From Chaunax sp. Z400 (lineage: Eukaryota; Chordata; Actinopteri; Lophiiformes; Chaunacidae), in assembly GCA_037577475.1 (NCBI GenBank), contig CM075184.1, positions 7,124,094 to 7,188,093 of the forward strand: a stretch of 64,000 nucleotides of DNA, in the 5' to 3' direction. Under the pieces are notes generated by a model. It had not been told where the DNA came from, made no database searches, and saw nothing but the letters and a program-made list of their open reading frames with translations. Positions 22,819-34,997 of the stretch are shown in pieces. Made by a program: the position numbers and the translations under genes. Numbering within the stretch: the first letter of the stretch is position 1; each line of letters starts with the position of its first letter.

Positions 22819-25800
22819 ATGGCCGCCCTGCGTGCTGCAAAGCAATCCTTGAGGAAAGAAATAAAGCGACGGGTTGCAGCGTTGAGTGACGCGGAGAAAC
22901 AACGACAGTCTCTCGGTGTCGCACAGAAGGTAAGGGGACCTTATGTCATCTGGAAGATTGACAAATCATCTATGGTAACATTATTTAGTAGGCAGCTTTG
23001 CCAGCTATGACATCTTTCTCTCCACAAGACTGGACGTCAACGTAAACACTTTGAAACGTTTTACAAATTCACTGCCTTGGACAATATTAAAAGCATGTCA
23101 ATGACTGTGACCGAATACTTTTTGTGAATTTATAAGTCCAGTTTTTTTTGGCTTATAATACCAAGGTAGGAAGATACTTTATTGTCATTACTTAACATAT
23201 ACAAATGATAACATGATAAAAGACACAATATCGACACATTACAAACTCCCACAAATCACAAAATCTATGATATCAAATTTAACCAAAGTTACAGTGTTGC
23301 ACAATACCCAGTTGAATACAAGTTCAACCACATAATTGTACATATACAACATTTCACAGACCCCTGGTAAAATACTAAGTCAACCACATGATTGCATAAT
23401 ATACAGTATTGCACAGACCCTTGTTAAAATGCCAGCCGAACCAGAATATTGCACACATTGGAGTTTGTGCTCTCCCTATAACCTAGTCTAGCCACAGTGC
23501 TTTATAAGATATGAAGACCTGGTAACCTGACTAGAATAGAATAGAAAAAGCCTTTATTGTCATTATACAGTGTACAATGAAATTGCAAAAGCAAACTCCT
23601 TAAGGTGCACATGGATTACACAGGCCTAGTGAGGAACAGCAACAATTTACATACAACAATTTACATGACATTCAAGGCGTAAAAACTATACATTCAAGTA
23701 GTAAAATATATACAACTGTGAGTATACTGTACATATGAATTGCACTGTGGGTAAAACAACTGGTGCTGTATTTAAAAATATTTCACAGAGAGACTCGTTA
23801 GGCAGAATAAAAAGCAAATAAAACTGATCAATAATAAGAATTTGGGATTAAACATTTTTATTCAAGGATTTAATTGTGGTATGAACCCACATCCAGATGG
23901 TAACAGGCTGCATACAGTGGGTGTTTGGGGCAGAAATGATTTTCTCTGCTTTATGAAGAGATCAGGATTTATAAAGGTCTTCTAGGCTCATCAAATTGAT
24001 GCCGAGCAGTTTGCTGGCAATAGTTCAGTGTTTCCCCTGGACTGTTTTCCAGCAGCGGTGCTCTTGTGCTGGTGTCCATGAGGATGCGATGCCAGTGAGT
24101 CAGAATAGCTTCAAATTAAATGACCATAGAATCATCAGATAGGATTATTCACGTCTGTCTTTAGTGTCTTAATTTACAGCTTTTGACATTTATCTGTAGA
24201 AATTAATACAAAAAAATTAAATGCCACAACAGGGAAAATTACTCACACCGTTTACTGAAAATCAAAAGTTAACATTGGCTTCTGCATTGAGGTAAACTGT
24301 TTCTCAAGATAAAATTCTCTCCTCCCTCCTCTCACAGCTCATGACCTCCCACTGCACCTCTCTCTCCTGTCCTCCTTCTCTTTCCTCCCTCTCCTGCACT
24401 ACCATTTTGTTTTCTGTAATACACTTAAATAGGCAACATGTAAGCAGCATTTTTTATTTACTCCATTCTGTAAAGGCATTTGTACAGAAGCGTATTGCAT
24501 TCACTTAAGAAAAAGAATTTGCCCCGTTTTTCTTAATTAATGACACAATTATCTCATTAAATCAGAAAAACACATCTTTGTTTTCACTGCCTGTCGCTTA
24601 TATTGATGATTTTTAATCTGTGTATTCATCTTCTCAGTAACAACAGCATAGATATTGTAAAGTAATCAAACTAAATTTATTCACAAGTCTCATACATTTA
24701 AATTCATTTTATAATGATCTCGGTTGTGTTTTAATATACTGTATATTCAGTAGTTTATTTCAGTAGTGTTAAAGTTCCAACAGGTAACTGAAGTTGTTAC
24801 ATTATCAACATAATACAAGACTGAAGTGTTTTCAGAACTAACATAATGGGTTAATCTGGAGCCAACATTCCTTAAAGAGGGTTTAATACTGTTTATGTTC
24901 ACTCATGAAGCATCATGAAAACGGGGTGGCAATCGAGTATTACTGATTGAATTCTGCTTCTGTTAAGTAGTAACAGAAAGTGGGGGCAACAGAGAGAGCT
25001 TTGAATTTGCAGAGAAGTTGAATTAAGCAGTGGCTCTGCTGTGTGAGTCAAAGCATCAAATGTCTCACCATTGATGAAGATAGCAGGGGAAATGAAGTGT
25101 GTCTTTATACAGAACAGAGCCTCCTTAAGGAAGAACTTTTATTATTATTTATTTATACTGACCGTTGCTCCTGGCTTCTGTTGTCACTCAAAGTTTTCCT
25201 TTCTCTTGATTTTCTTTTTAGCTGTTCCGTCACCCCAAGTATGCGTCCTGTGAGCGGATTGCAGTGTTTCTCAGCATGGATGATGAAGTGTGCACTGAGG
25301 AGATCATCAAAGATGTGCTGAAGTTGGGTAAAAGCTGCTTCATTCCCAGATATGAGAGCAACAGCAGCCACATGGACATGTTGAAACTCAACAGTCTGCA
25401 CGACATGGAGACACTGCCTCTGACGTCCTGGAGCATCCGACAGCCTGCTAACGATGATAACGGCAGAGAGGAAGCATTGGCTACAGGTAAGCAGGTACAC
25501 ACACACACAGCACACATTTTATATGTTCAGTGTTTCCCCTAGAAATGTTTTTAGGCCCAGTGGTAAGAGCTGATAGAGACTATGCACACGCACTAAAGTT
25601 TTGGTAATTTATTTCCATGTAAAACACTTAAAACAAAGTGATCACAAGGAGAGGATGACTCAATAAACTGCATTTATTGCACACTACCACACTTCACTGG
25701 AAGAAGTTACAACAAATAAAAGAAACACACAGTAACCATGGCTGTTAGCAGGGTCTAAATATTACAGTGAATGATCCATCCTGTTTGTTCTCTCTCTCCC

Positions 25801-28490
25801 TCTACATTCACTGCCTCCCCTTCATCTGTGACTCCTCACTGGTCTCTCCTGTCAAAGTGGATTCAAAATAATTAAGTGAAATTCTATACACTTTATTTAT
25901 GGATCATTTTGTATTTTAATGACAGAAATGTGCCTCAAACAGTACATAAACATAAGGAAGATGTGTTATACAATAATGTAGTCAGACAATAATAATATCA
26001 TGACTATAATTATGCTGTAGGTTTGTGTTGTTGTTATATTGAGCCTATAGGTTTGTGTTGTTGTTATATTGAGCCTATAGGTTTGTGTTGTTGTTATATT
26101 GAGCCTATAGGTTTGTGTTGTTGTTATATTGAGCCTATAGGTTTGTGTTGTTGTTATATTGAGCCTATAGGTTTGTGTTGTTGTTATATTGAGCCTGTAG
26201 GTTTGTGTTGTTGTTATATTGAGCCTATAGGTTTGTGTTGTTGTTATATTGAGCCTATAGGTTTGTGTTGTTGTTATATTGAGCCTATATGTTTGTGTTG
26301 TTGTTATATTGAGCCTATAGGTTTGTATTGTTGTTATATTGAGCCTATAGGTTTGTGTTGTTGTTATATTGAGTCTATAGGTTTGTGTTGTTGTTATATT
26401 GAGCCTATATGTTTGTGTTGTTGTTATATTGAGTCTATAGGTTTGTGTTGTTGTTATATTGAGCCTATATGTTTGTGTTGTTGTTATATTGAGCCTATAT
26501 GTTTGTGTTGTTGTTATATTGAGCCTATAGGTTTGTATTGTTGTTATATTGAGCCTATAGGTTTGTGTTGTTGTTATATTGAGTCTATAGGTTTGTGTTG
26601 TTGTTATATTGAGCCTATATGTTTGTGTTGTTGTTATATTGAGCCTATAGGTTGTTGTTGTTGTTATATTGAGTCTATAGGTTTGTGTTGTTGTTATATT
26701 GAGCCTATAGGTTGTTGTTGTTGTTATATTGAGTCTATAGGTTTGTGTTGTTGTTATATTGAGCCTATAGGTTGTTGTTGTTGTTATATTGAGCCTATAG
26801 GTTTGTGTTGTTGTTATATTGAGCCTATAGGTTGTTGTTGTTGTTATATTGAGTCTATAGGTTTGTGTTGTTGTTATATTGAGCCTATAGGTTGTTGTTG
26901 TTGTTATATTGAGCCTATAGGTTTGTGTTGTTGTTATATTCAGCCTGTAGGTTTGTGTTGTTGTTATATTGAGTCTATAGGTTTGTGTTGTTGTTATATT
27001 GAGCCTATAGGTTGTTGTTGTTATATTGAGCCTATAGGTTTGTGTTGTTGTTATATTGATCCTATAGGTTTGTGTTGTTGTTATATTGAGCCTATAGGTT
27101 TGTGTTGTTGTTATATTGAGCCTGTAGGTTTGTGTTGTTGTTATATTGAGCCTATAGGTTTGTGTTGTTGTTATGATGGATGGCCTCTGTTTAACATCGT
27201 GTGACCACACAGGAGCGATTAGTCAGCTGATGTCTGGAGAAGAAGGTCATTAAACTACCAGCAGTCAACTAGTTAACTTCTGTTTTTACCTGTGTAACAC
27301 TGTGGTGGATTCAGCTGTCTGTCCGGTTTGTTGGCATAATCAGAGAACTACCATGTTGAGAAAAGATATGTATAGTGAGGAAGAGATCATTCAGTCCACC
27401 CACCCCGACACACATGAACAATGACGCTGGTTACACTCACAGTCGGTGATCTTCGCGTTGTACGATATCTTTGCAGCAACACAGCACCTTTCAGAGCAGC
27501 ACAACACTGAGGTTCACTAACACAAACGGTGATTTTCAAATTAATATTTCACGATATGTGGCATTATTAAAAAAAAGTTGTTGGCCTGGTGGGGGGTCTC
27601 GTAGCTGCCAGGCCTGTACTATGGTAGGGGGAACCCTGAAACTATAATAAATATGACAATAACTCTTCTGAGTGCGGTGGCAAAAACACTGTTTTCTATG
27701 GTTTAAGACAAATAAAAAATAAAGAGTGAGAACAAACAAACTGTCACGTCTTATCAATTCCATGCAAAGGAGATGTGAGGCTGTGATAAATGCTGGAGGT
27801 GGTCACACGCGTTACTGACTGTTGTTGTTGTTCTCTGTATCACCATCCACACTTTTTGACTTATAAACACTTAGGCAACAACCACTAATTTGCACAAAAA
27901 TGATTTTTCTATATGGCTAAAGGGTGAATAAAGACCATAATTAGCCTTTGATATTTAATATGAACAGGATGGCATGACATACAAAAATGGAACTGTCTGT
28001 CTGTCAGTATATATATCTTGAGAACCATTCATCTGATCTACTTCAAACTTGGTATGAGAGTCTCTGGGGGGACAAACAAAGGGCTCAAGAATTCATGAAT
28101 GAAATGTATAAAAACAATCAAAGTTAGTTTTTGCTGTTAAAGAGGTTTTAGGTATGTGAGATGCAATATATTTCAACAGATTTGTATCAGCAGATTACAG
28201 GCAAACACAACATTTTCCAGACTTTTATCACTAATCTGATCACTATCTGCTCTTATTATCCAGGAGGTGTGGACCTGATCCTGATGCCAGGCCTGGGTTT
28301 TGACCGGTCAGGAAGGCGACTGGGACGAGGAAAGGGCTTCTATGACAACTACTTAGAGCGCTGCATCAGACATCCCCAAGGAAAGCCCTACACCATCGCC
28401 TTGGCCTTCAAAGAGCAGCTGTGTCAGGAAATCCCTGTTGACGACAACGATGTGCTCATAGACGAAGTCCTATATGAGGATGAGGAGTAG
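22819..28490 (+). CDS. mthfs: 5-formyltetrahydrofolate cyclo-ligase, complete, 3 exons
   Basis: MTHFS (methenyl-THF synthetase) converts 5-formyl-THF plus ATP to 5,10-methenyl-THF in the cytosol, returning stored folate to one-carbon metabolism. Coding exons: 22819-22929 (MAALRAAKQSLRKEIKRRV...), 25222-25486 and 28264-28490, all GT-AG, with phases 0 and 1 matching. The product is 200 residues (human 203). Family landmarks are IAVFLSMDDEVCTEEIIKD in exon 2, CFIPRYESNSSHMDM, and the nucleotide/folate-site motif MPGLGFDRSGRRLGRGKGFY (133-152), followed by PYTIALAFKEQLCQEIPVDD and DEVLYEDEE at the C terminus. The ATG is set by homology and lies in CAGAATGGCC context; an upstream open frame starting at 22774 is ignored. 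Intron 2 holds a large minisatellite and transposon debris. No defect seen. Confidence 0.97.
23165..23480 (-). repeat. Probable LINE 3' tail in mthfs intron 1
   Basis: AAGATACTTTATTGTCATTA is the reverse complement of a TGACAATAAAG-type tail seen on many fish LINEs. The rest contains imperfect internal repeats around CAGTNTTGCACAGACCC and AACCACATNATTG. No reading frame. Family assignment is tentative. Confidence 0.4.
23530..23860 (-). mobile_element. LINE 3' end with (TTCTA)n tail
   Basis: The plus strand reads AGAATAGAATAGAAAAAGCC followed by TTTATTGTCATTATACAGTG and TACAATGAAATTGCAAAAGC. Read on minus this is a 3' UTR ending ...ATGACAATAAAGGC and a short (TTCTA)n tail, a pattern common to fish CR1/Rex-type LINEs. 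It is non-coding and truncated, in mthfs intron 1. Confidence 0.55.
23861..25221. other. Remainder of mthfs intron 1
   Basis: AT-rich, with no gene. A CAGTGTTTCCCCTGG motif at 24027 resembles the end of a hAT element and recurs at 25528, but no partner end was identified here. A pyrimidine-rich stretch lies at about 24310-24415. Confidence 0.4.
26021..27175. repeat. 30-bp minisatellite, about 38.6 copies (mthfs intron 2)
   Basis: Tandem units of GTTTGTGTTGTTGTTATATT plus GAGCCTATAG, extremely uniform. One unit (27011-27037) is 27 bp, having lost one GTT. Variant units are CTATAT for CTATAG, GAGTCT for GAGCCT, GTATTG for GTGTTG, and GTTGTTGTTG for GTTTGTGTTG. From about 26651 to 26930 the GTTG variant alternates with standard units, giving a 60-bp higher-order repeat. 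Because 30 is divisible by 3 and the unit lacks stops in suitable frames, long frames exist on both strands (25966-27210 minus, 26023-27204 plus). These are not genes. Confidence 0.98.
27747..27986 (+). mobile_element. Tc1-like element, 3' fragment (mthfs intron 2)
   Basis: Starting at TCTTATCAATTCCATGCAAA and running through TGATAAATGCTGGAGGTGGT, ATCACCATCCACACTTTTTG and AATATGAACAGGATGGCATG, it matches the 3' part of the element at 59940-61392 (about 60747-61361 there). The terminal repeat itself is mostly lost. Non-coding. Confidence 0.8.
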
Positions 28491-28603
28491 CTCATCAGTC
28501 ACAAGTGGTGGTCCGTGATCTCAGATTTCTAAACATGTGAAAGTCAGTCAGCTGTTTAACCTGGCCTTTCCATTTAACTCATACAGACTCTTTTTAATTG
28601 CTG

Positions 28604-28609
28604 AATAAA
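28604..28609 (+). terminator. mthfs: Poly(A) signal of mthfs
   Basis: AATAAA 114 nt downstream of the mthfs stop codon, in a T-rich context (TTTTTAATTGCTGAATAAAA). It is the first canonical hexamer after the stop. Confidence 0.7.
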
Positions 28610-28617
28610 ATGAGAAC

Positions 28618-28805
28618 TACGGTGGTGTGGTGTTTAGCACTGTTGCCTCACAGAAAGAAGGTTTGGAGTTTGAATCCTGATCTGGTGCCTTTCTGTGTGG
28701 AGTTGGAGTGCCTGGGTTCCCTCCTGTTACTCCAGCTTCCTCCCACTGTCCAAAAACATGCAATATAGGAAAAATGGTGTTGAATTGAGTGTTGAATGGT
28801 TGTCA
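28618..28805 (+). mobile_element. SINE copy with tRNA-like head
   Basis: It begins with GGTGGTGTGGTGTTTAGCAC and GTTGCCTCACAGAAAGAAGG, followed by GGAGTTTGAATCCTG, which resembles a degraded RNA polymerase III B box (GGTTCGAATCC). Then come CTTTCTGTGTGGAGTT and CTTCCTCCCACTGTCCAAAA, shared with the copy at 8095-8370. Inserted immediately after the mthfs poly(A) signal. Confidence 0.6.
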
Positions 28806-28809
28806 AAAA

Positions 28810-30590
28810 TAGGTATGACAAAGAAGTGATCTTTTTTTTTTTTATTTGTTCTTTTCATTGTTCATAGCGTCTCCCGATGCCTTGTTGGGTCCATTGTTTT
28901 CACACATTAAAAACAGTCCTTTTCTCTATGCTAAATCCACAGTGATATACTTCTTTAAAATAACACTTTAAATGGAAAGGACTAGAGGGTAAAATCAGTA
29001 CCGTGTTGTAAGACATGGATATGTCCTGGCTTTGTCAAAGTTCCATAGTCTTGAGACTATTGAATAGTCACCAAAAACCCATCACACTTTATACAACTGA
29101 ATGACTGGAGCAGGATATGAAGGAATTCCCCTCTTTTCAATGAGAAATGAGTAGACTTTGTGTAACCTGATTCTGGGTCAACAAACAAGCCAACAACTCA
29201 CGGAGGACACTACTGGTAGGATCGTGATAACTAGCCAATTTACGACAGGACTGGCAACCTCACATCAACCCGCTTTAGGGCCAGTATGGTAGAGTCACCT
29301 TTATCTAACACATACAGGACACAATGTAATTGTGATTGTGCTGTCTGATATGAAGTATTAAAGTCACTAATTAATTGACATGAATTCATTGGCTTTTTTT
29401 CCTTTTTGAAAGGTGAATTTCGTCAAGGTTTAATTCTTATTTATTTTGTATAAATACAGATGTAATGTGAAATCACTGTACTTCATCTTTAGAGCTGATA
29501 ATTGTGTGTGTGTGTGATGCAAATCCTTGCTGCCCCCTTGTGAGGCATAAACCTCACATGCACTACCAGTGCCTGAAATTGGCCAGTACTCACCACTACT
29601 GAGTACTGGTACTTCTCTGATTATTGTGCACGAGTACCCTTACTTCTTATTGTGTACCACCACCTCCTGGCCAGTCTTGGTACTCATCCCAAAACACATA
29701 TATTTATATATATTATATATACTTATGATGCAGTTGGATGCCTGAGATCCCACGACAACCATCTGGCATATGAGTTCACAGCCTAATTGCTTCACAACAC
29801 ATAGCTAGCTTAATAATGAGAAAACAAAGCTTAAAATACCTTTGTTACAATGGATCAAAAACACCCAAAGGAAATTAAATGGAGGACCAAGAAGACACTT
29901 AAAATGTTATTAGCTAGATGTAGTGCAAAAGACTCAGAGGCTGTTGGTACGAGCTATGGCACCAGAATTGAGTCTCTTCCACCAGCTACCAAATACTGTG
30001 GCAGCAGTGACACCATAGGCTCACGGCCCCTGACTGCATGACAAGGGGCCAAGGTAACTATTTCTGCAATAGAATTTTTTGGCTCATTGTGAAAGATAAG
30101 ATGATTGAATGCCAGACATGCAAAGATGTTGTTTTGGAGAACATTGGACAAGGACTGAAACTATTGACTGACTGGTGTGAGCGTATGGTGTAGTTCTACA
30201 GCTGTTATACATACAAACATCAACTAAGCCTCTTATTTTCTCTATAAAGGCCTGCTGTCTTATGAAAAGCAATTGAGAAACAGGTATATGCTATGCATAC
30301 ATCAGATTTTGAGAGAACAGCCATAGTCTTTCTCTTCAAATCAATAGCTTCATTAAACCAAATATACCATACCTTTAAAATACAGTTTAACAGAGATGTT
30401 ACCACATGTATGCATGTAACTATAAGTAACCAGTACCCTTGTGATGACCATGTAATTAGGATTACTGAGTGCTCACAGTTATGAAATAGTAAACTCAAGG
30501 TGTATGCTAAGTGCTCTAGAGGTTAAACTGGTCAACTTGAGACAAAAGCCTCTGGGCTTACTTCAGGCACAGTAACATCGAGCCAAGGGT
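28810..30590. other. Intergenic, mthfs to minar1 (first part)
   Basis: No host gene recognised. Around 29560-29700 the repeated AGTACTGGTACTTCT / GAGTACCCTTACTTCTTATT phrases and the following TATATA run look like a decayed DNA-transposon end. The open frame at 29850-30041 resembles nothing known to me. Confidence 0.4.
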
Positions 30591-30599
30591 GTTATTGAA

Positions 30600-30860
30600 A
30601 TACTTTTATTGACTAGGGCATAAATAAGTTAAAAAATAATCTCTCAAAGTATCAGAAAAAGAGGAAAATGCCGACTGGTTTCGATCCACAATGGGTCTTC
30701 TTTAGGGTGTGATTGGAAAGAAGAGTAAACCAAACTGTAATGTAGAAATGCCCAAAGTATTTCATGGCCAAGGATGCTAACTGAGCATGTCGAACAATAA
30801 AGACACAACAATACACTATGTAGGATTGAAATGAGTAGTCACATGAATAATTATACACAT
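30600..30860 (-). mobile_element. Penelope-like terminal remnant with degenerate hammerhead-like core (tentative)
   Basis: On the minus strand, CTAAAGAAGACCCATTGTGG followed by ATCGAAACCAG (about 30665-30705) has the layout of the hammerhead-like core at 48740-48780: a CTGANGA-type box, a short stem-loop and GAAAC. The first box is mutated (CTAAAGA). The flanking TTTATTGACTAGGGCATAAA is also reminiscent. No protein remnant is adjacent. Confidence 0.35.
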
Positions 30861-31189
30861 TGCAATAAAAAAATGCAATAACTCACATCACCTATATCAC
30901 TTCCTAGTTACACTTATAACAATTAAAGCCACAATGACACCAGCAGATACAATCTGACTCCCCTGAATGTATAGCTTTGAATGAACTTCAGTGAAATAAA
31001 AAGACTTCATGAAAAGAGCTGATAAAGGCAGAGCTGTGGTCGTGTGACACGATGACAAATACAATCAAGAAGCTCATCAATATCATACTGAACTGTGAAC
31101 TAATCCTCTTCAGCGTATGAAGGAGGAACTCACTATCATGTGAATATCCAAGACTTGCCATTTCTATATGTTACCTTAAGTTCGTAAGA

Positions 31190-31715
31190 CGTGAAACATA
31201 ACTCTCAGGTAGGCCCATTGTGGCTGCAAATGGGACTCTCACAGAAACTTAGATTTTCTATCATTCGCCATGAAACAGGAAGTTGCTATATCTCTGCTGT
31301 TCATGACCCAATCTTTGCCAGCCTTGACATCTGGGATGACGGACTCAACCTGAAGACATCCACATGTCAAGATTCAGTCTTTGTCACAGCGCCACCTGCT
31401 GGCAACAGGAAATGTCATATTTGATACTTTTATGTCCTCCTAATAGTCTGTTGACCATGTTGATCTCAAATTGAGTCAGAAGAGCTTTAAGACCTTGATG
31501 ATGCTTTAATGTGAATATGGTCAGCTGTTGGTAAACTGTGAAGGTGTGGCCTCTTGGCGATGGATGACGCTTCACCATGATAGAAGAAGTTATTATAACT
31601 CCACTGTTAAAGCTCCAATCTGGCCCAAACTTCATATGTTGAGTAAAAGACCCACCCTGAAGATACCGGTACAACAATATTCAGTCACAGTGATAGCGCC
31701 ACCTGCTGGCAAATG
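31190..31715. repeat. Interspersed teleost repeat with GCGCCACCTGCTGGCAA modules
   Basis: Two tandem-like modules, each ending in a GCGCCACCTGCTGGCAA phrase (about 31389-31406 and 31695-31712), contain TTATAACTCC, CACCATGATAGAAG and similar phrases. They are shared in inverse orientation with the larger repeat at 49008-50172 (CACTAGGTGGCGCCGTGAC, CACTAGGTGGTGCTTAC). It has no coding potential and is a common fish repeat of unsettled class. Confidence 0.6.
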
Positions 31716-31827
31716 TAAAAACGTCTTGCGTGTCTGTTTTACTTAAGGGTTGAACAAATACGCGTATTCACATATATAATTAGGATCAATTAGGCATTCT
31801 AGTCAGTGAAAGCAATAAATAGTAGTA

Positions 31828-31872
31828 ACAATAATAATAATAATAACAATAATGATAATAATAATAATTAAT
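31828..31872. repeat. (AAT)n microsatellite
   Basis: Imperfect AAT/AAC triplets in intergenic DNA. Confidence 0.9.
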
Positions 31873-32575
31873 AATCAATACATTTAATTTAAATTTAGTA
31901 AGATTTTAAAATAAAACCTTTTCACCATCTTCGTTTTGCCAAATTCTGACTATAATTGGACTTGAATAGCCACAATGGGCTCAAAAGCCAGCAAAATTAA
32001 GGGCGGCGACCCACAATTCTTCTTTCGCCTAATGTTCAGTATATGACAACTATGGTGCAAGCAGTGTTGGCCAATTTGAAATATGAGTGACAGAGTGTGG
32101 ATTTCCAAGCACAGGTCATCTCAGCAAGGGACGGAAATCATTGAAATCATAAGAACTTGGCACAATACAAACGGTGAGACAGTCATTTTCTGTGATTTAT
32201 GACAGTCGTTGGAAAAATGCTAAAATCTCACACAAAGAATTGTTGACAGACATGTCATAGTTGATGCACTGTGTTTGTGACAGGAATTGTTATTAATACA
32301 TATTGTCTGATGAAGCAAGTCTGAATGTAAACACTGACAATTTTGTCAGGGCAGTTTCCTGTCGTTTTGTGTGTAACAGAAGTGTTGTTAAGGAGCCTTT
32401 GTTGGACTATCAGTGAGGGAAAGACGATACATAGTTCATCCTCCTTGAATCCTGCAGGCTTGTTTCATCATAGTTCTCTCTGAAAAATGCAACCACCACA
32501 TTCACTATTCTGTGTAGAGGTGCATCAGTGATCAGTAGCTGGCAGTCTCAGTATGGCAGGTTCTGTACCTATAAC

Positions 32576-32576
<1 letters not shown>

Positions 32577-32609
<33 letters not shown>

Positions 32610-32683
32610 GTGTGTATGTATGTACGTATGTATGTTTGTATGTACGTATGTATGTATGTATGCATGCATGTATGTATGCCCGG
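32577..32683. repeat. Compound (TATC)n-(TATG)n microsatellite
   Basis: About eight TATC units are followed by TATG/TACG units. The Tyr/Ile- and Cys/Met-rich open frames over it (32528-32791, 32553-32771) come from the tetranucleotide repeat. Confidence 0.95.
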
Positions 32684-34997
32684 CACAATGCGTGTGTATA
32701 TAATTGCCTGTGTAGTGAGCCTTGCACTGATCATCCCTGTAACTCCTGCAGTTCAGAAAGGTCGTTCATAGGCAACATAAAACCTAACTGAGGTCCACAA
32801 TGGAGCAAACAAGACTGACATAAATCAGCATCTATCCACGTGTCCACTCACTCAAATTAAATTGTTTAATAACTGTTCAGTGAAGATGGACAGAAGAGGT
32901 TTTTCTTTCAGGTCAAATGATTTTATTTTTAATTTTTAAACAGTTTCTCAAACATGGTAACAAAGTATACATCACTGTGCACACATTTGCCTTTAGCAAT
33001 ACAACTAAAGTGTTTTCCATGTTTGAGAGTACACATGCACACATCTTGTGTTGTATTGATGACCTGCTACCCACAGATCAGTCATATTTGTTCTGATCCA
33101 GACTGTGAGCAGACTTTTTTCAGTGCTCCAGACCCGACTCTCCTGGACCATAATGCATCTCACTTGAGGATAACTGAACTAGTTTCAGCTCAGAGAAATA
33201 GTTTTAAGGCAGTGATTACATCAAGAACAATTAGTAATGTGGATTCTCTAAATTTTTAACTGAGCCATGCTCAATTTCCTTTATGGTGGAGACTAATATG
33301 CATCTGAATGAGAGCACATGTTCTGGAAAATCTGCAGATCAGACGTATTTGTATTGATCAGCTACAGCACTTGCTGATTTATACATTTCATAATCAGATC
33401 TCAACATGAGATCTTGTGGGTGTAAAAAGCCAAACCTTCACTCCACTTTTGCCTGCCACGGAAGCTGCGTGCCAGCTGTGCAATGGCAGTCTCTATAGCT
33501 GGGTAAGATGCTGACAGGTTGAAATGCTCCTCTTCATTTATCTTTCATCCACATGTCCTGGCTCCACTATGACTCCTAGTTTTGTCCCAATATGTGTTTT
33601 CCCTGCTGTCACCCTGTCTGTCTCCCAGCTCTCCCCTTTCCCAGTTTCCCTGCATGTGTGTGTGTGTCTATGTGTGGCTGTGGGCCTGGTCGCACACGCC
33701 TGATTGCTGGCTCGGCTGCACACCTGCCTCCAATCTCCTCATTGCCAGTCAGGATAAGAACCCCAGCTCGTCTCTGGACTCACTTTCAAATATTCTTTCA
33801 TGGGTCAGCCTCTAGCAGCTCGACAGTCCTCTACTGATGTTACTTGTGTAACAAACCCCACACTCACACACATTTTCCATGGCAAGGAAAGCAATTATTT
33901 CCCCTTCACAGACCACCAAGTGGTTTGAAAGGTCAGACTACTGTGGCCGACAAGCTAATGATAAATATTAATTTGATGCATGAGGCAGGACCACCAGTAG
34001 CAGCATATTTAATTGTTTTTTTTTTTTTTTCCAAATGTTTTGAGCGGCACATTACACAATTTATGAGCTCATTGTCACCATGACATTTCAACAGGGGGTG
34101 CTGAGGATATCTGGAGTGTCTACGAACCCACAAAAAGTGAAATGAGGCCACCCAGTGAGTTTTAAGTGATCTTCCTGGGTCAGAAACCGTGTCTTTGGAC
34201 AGCCAAACAGATTTAACTATGTTCTGGTTCCATCGCCACCCACACCTGAATAGTTACAATTACACCTGAGTGTCTCCACCCAGGACTACCTGAGGACTAC
34301 CTCTGTGAACTCCGCCCTGCTTGTCTTGCAAGTGTTAGCTGCAAGCTGTCTGAAGGTCCAGAGTGCTAAGCATGGAGTCTGCTGCTGTTGCTTCTAACGA
34401 TCACACATTATAAACATTGCATCGACCCCCAGTCTCTGAGGACATACAAACTGAGTGGATACAATTTATTTTTTGATGGCAATATCTCAGCGGCAGTCGG
34501 CAAAAACTGAAAAACAAACTGAGTGAGCAGACACAACAACCAGTGTCAGCAAAAATCTCGTTCTCACTTATAACGATCTATAGGTCATGTGTGAGCACCT
34601 CTGATTTTCATTAGACAAAACTTGAAACAGACTGTTAGCAGCAACTGACTGTACCAACTGTGAGAAGCTCACAATTTCCTCATGATAAAATTTATTCAGA
34701 TGGTTAGGAGAGATTTATTTGCTTTTACACCAAGTTGTATGCATTGGTGAGCAAGGGTTATGATCGCTTTAAAAAGGTTTTCCAAAATCCTGCCCCATAT
34801 CTGGATGAGGTGCTGAGGATCACTTTGCCCGGTTTACTAGACCAGAGAAGCAGGAAGTGATGGCCAGCTACCTATCCAGGTTCAGGTACCCCCACATACA
34901 GTATATAGTCCAGATTGTACTGTAACTGGAATTGTAGTCTGCATTTAGTGCTTTTTTGACTGTATAGCTTGTTTACATTTGCTGCTTTCATCCATAG

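Noticed and set aside
22541..22852. 103-codon plus-strand frame upstream of and overlapping the mthfs start
   Set aside because: It resembles nothing, lies in the 5' region in a different frame, and the homologous MTHFS start at 22819 explains the coding signal.
26021..27175. CRISPR-like regular repeat array
   Set aside because: Units are contiguous with no unique spacers, and the locus is a vertebrate intron. It is a minisatellite.
25966..27210. 414-codon (minus) and 393-codon (plus) open frames, the longest apart from the minar1 exon 2 frame
   Set aside because: Both are translations of the 30-bp minisatellite. The unit has no stop in these frames, so openness is automatic, and the peptides are pure 10-residue repeats.
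28618..28700. Functional tRNA gene suggested by the B-box-like sequence
   Set aside because: No cloverleaf or A box of tRNA quality can be formed; the sequence continues into a SINE body shared with 8095-8370.
32528..32791. Overlapping 87- and 72-codon frames with Tyr/Met/Cys repeats
   Set aside because: Produced by the (TATC)n-(TATG)n microsatellite.
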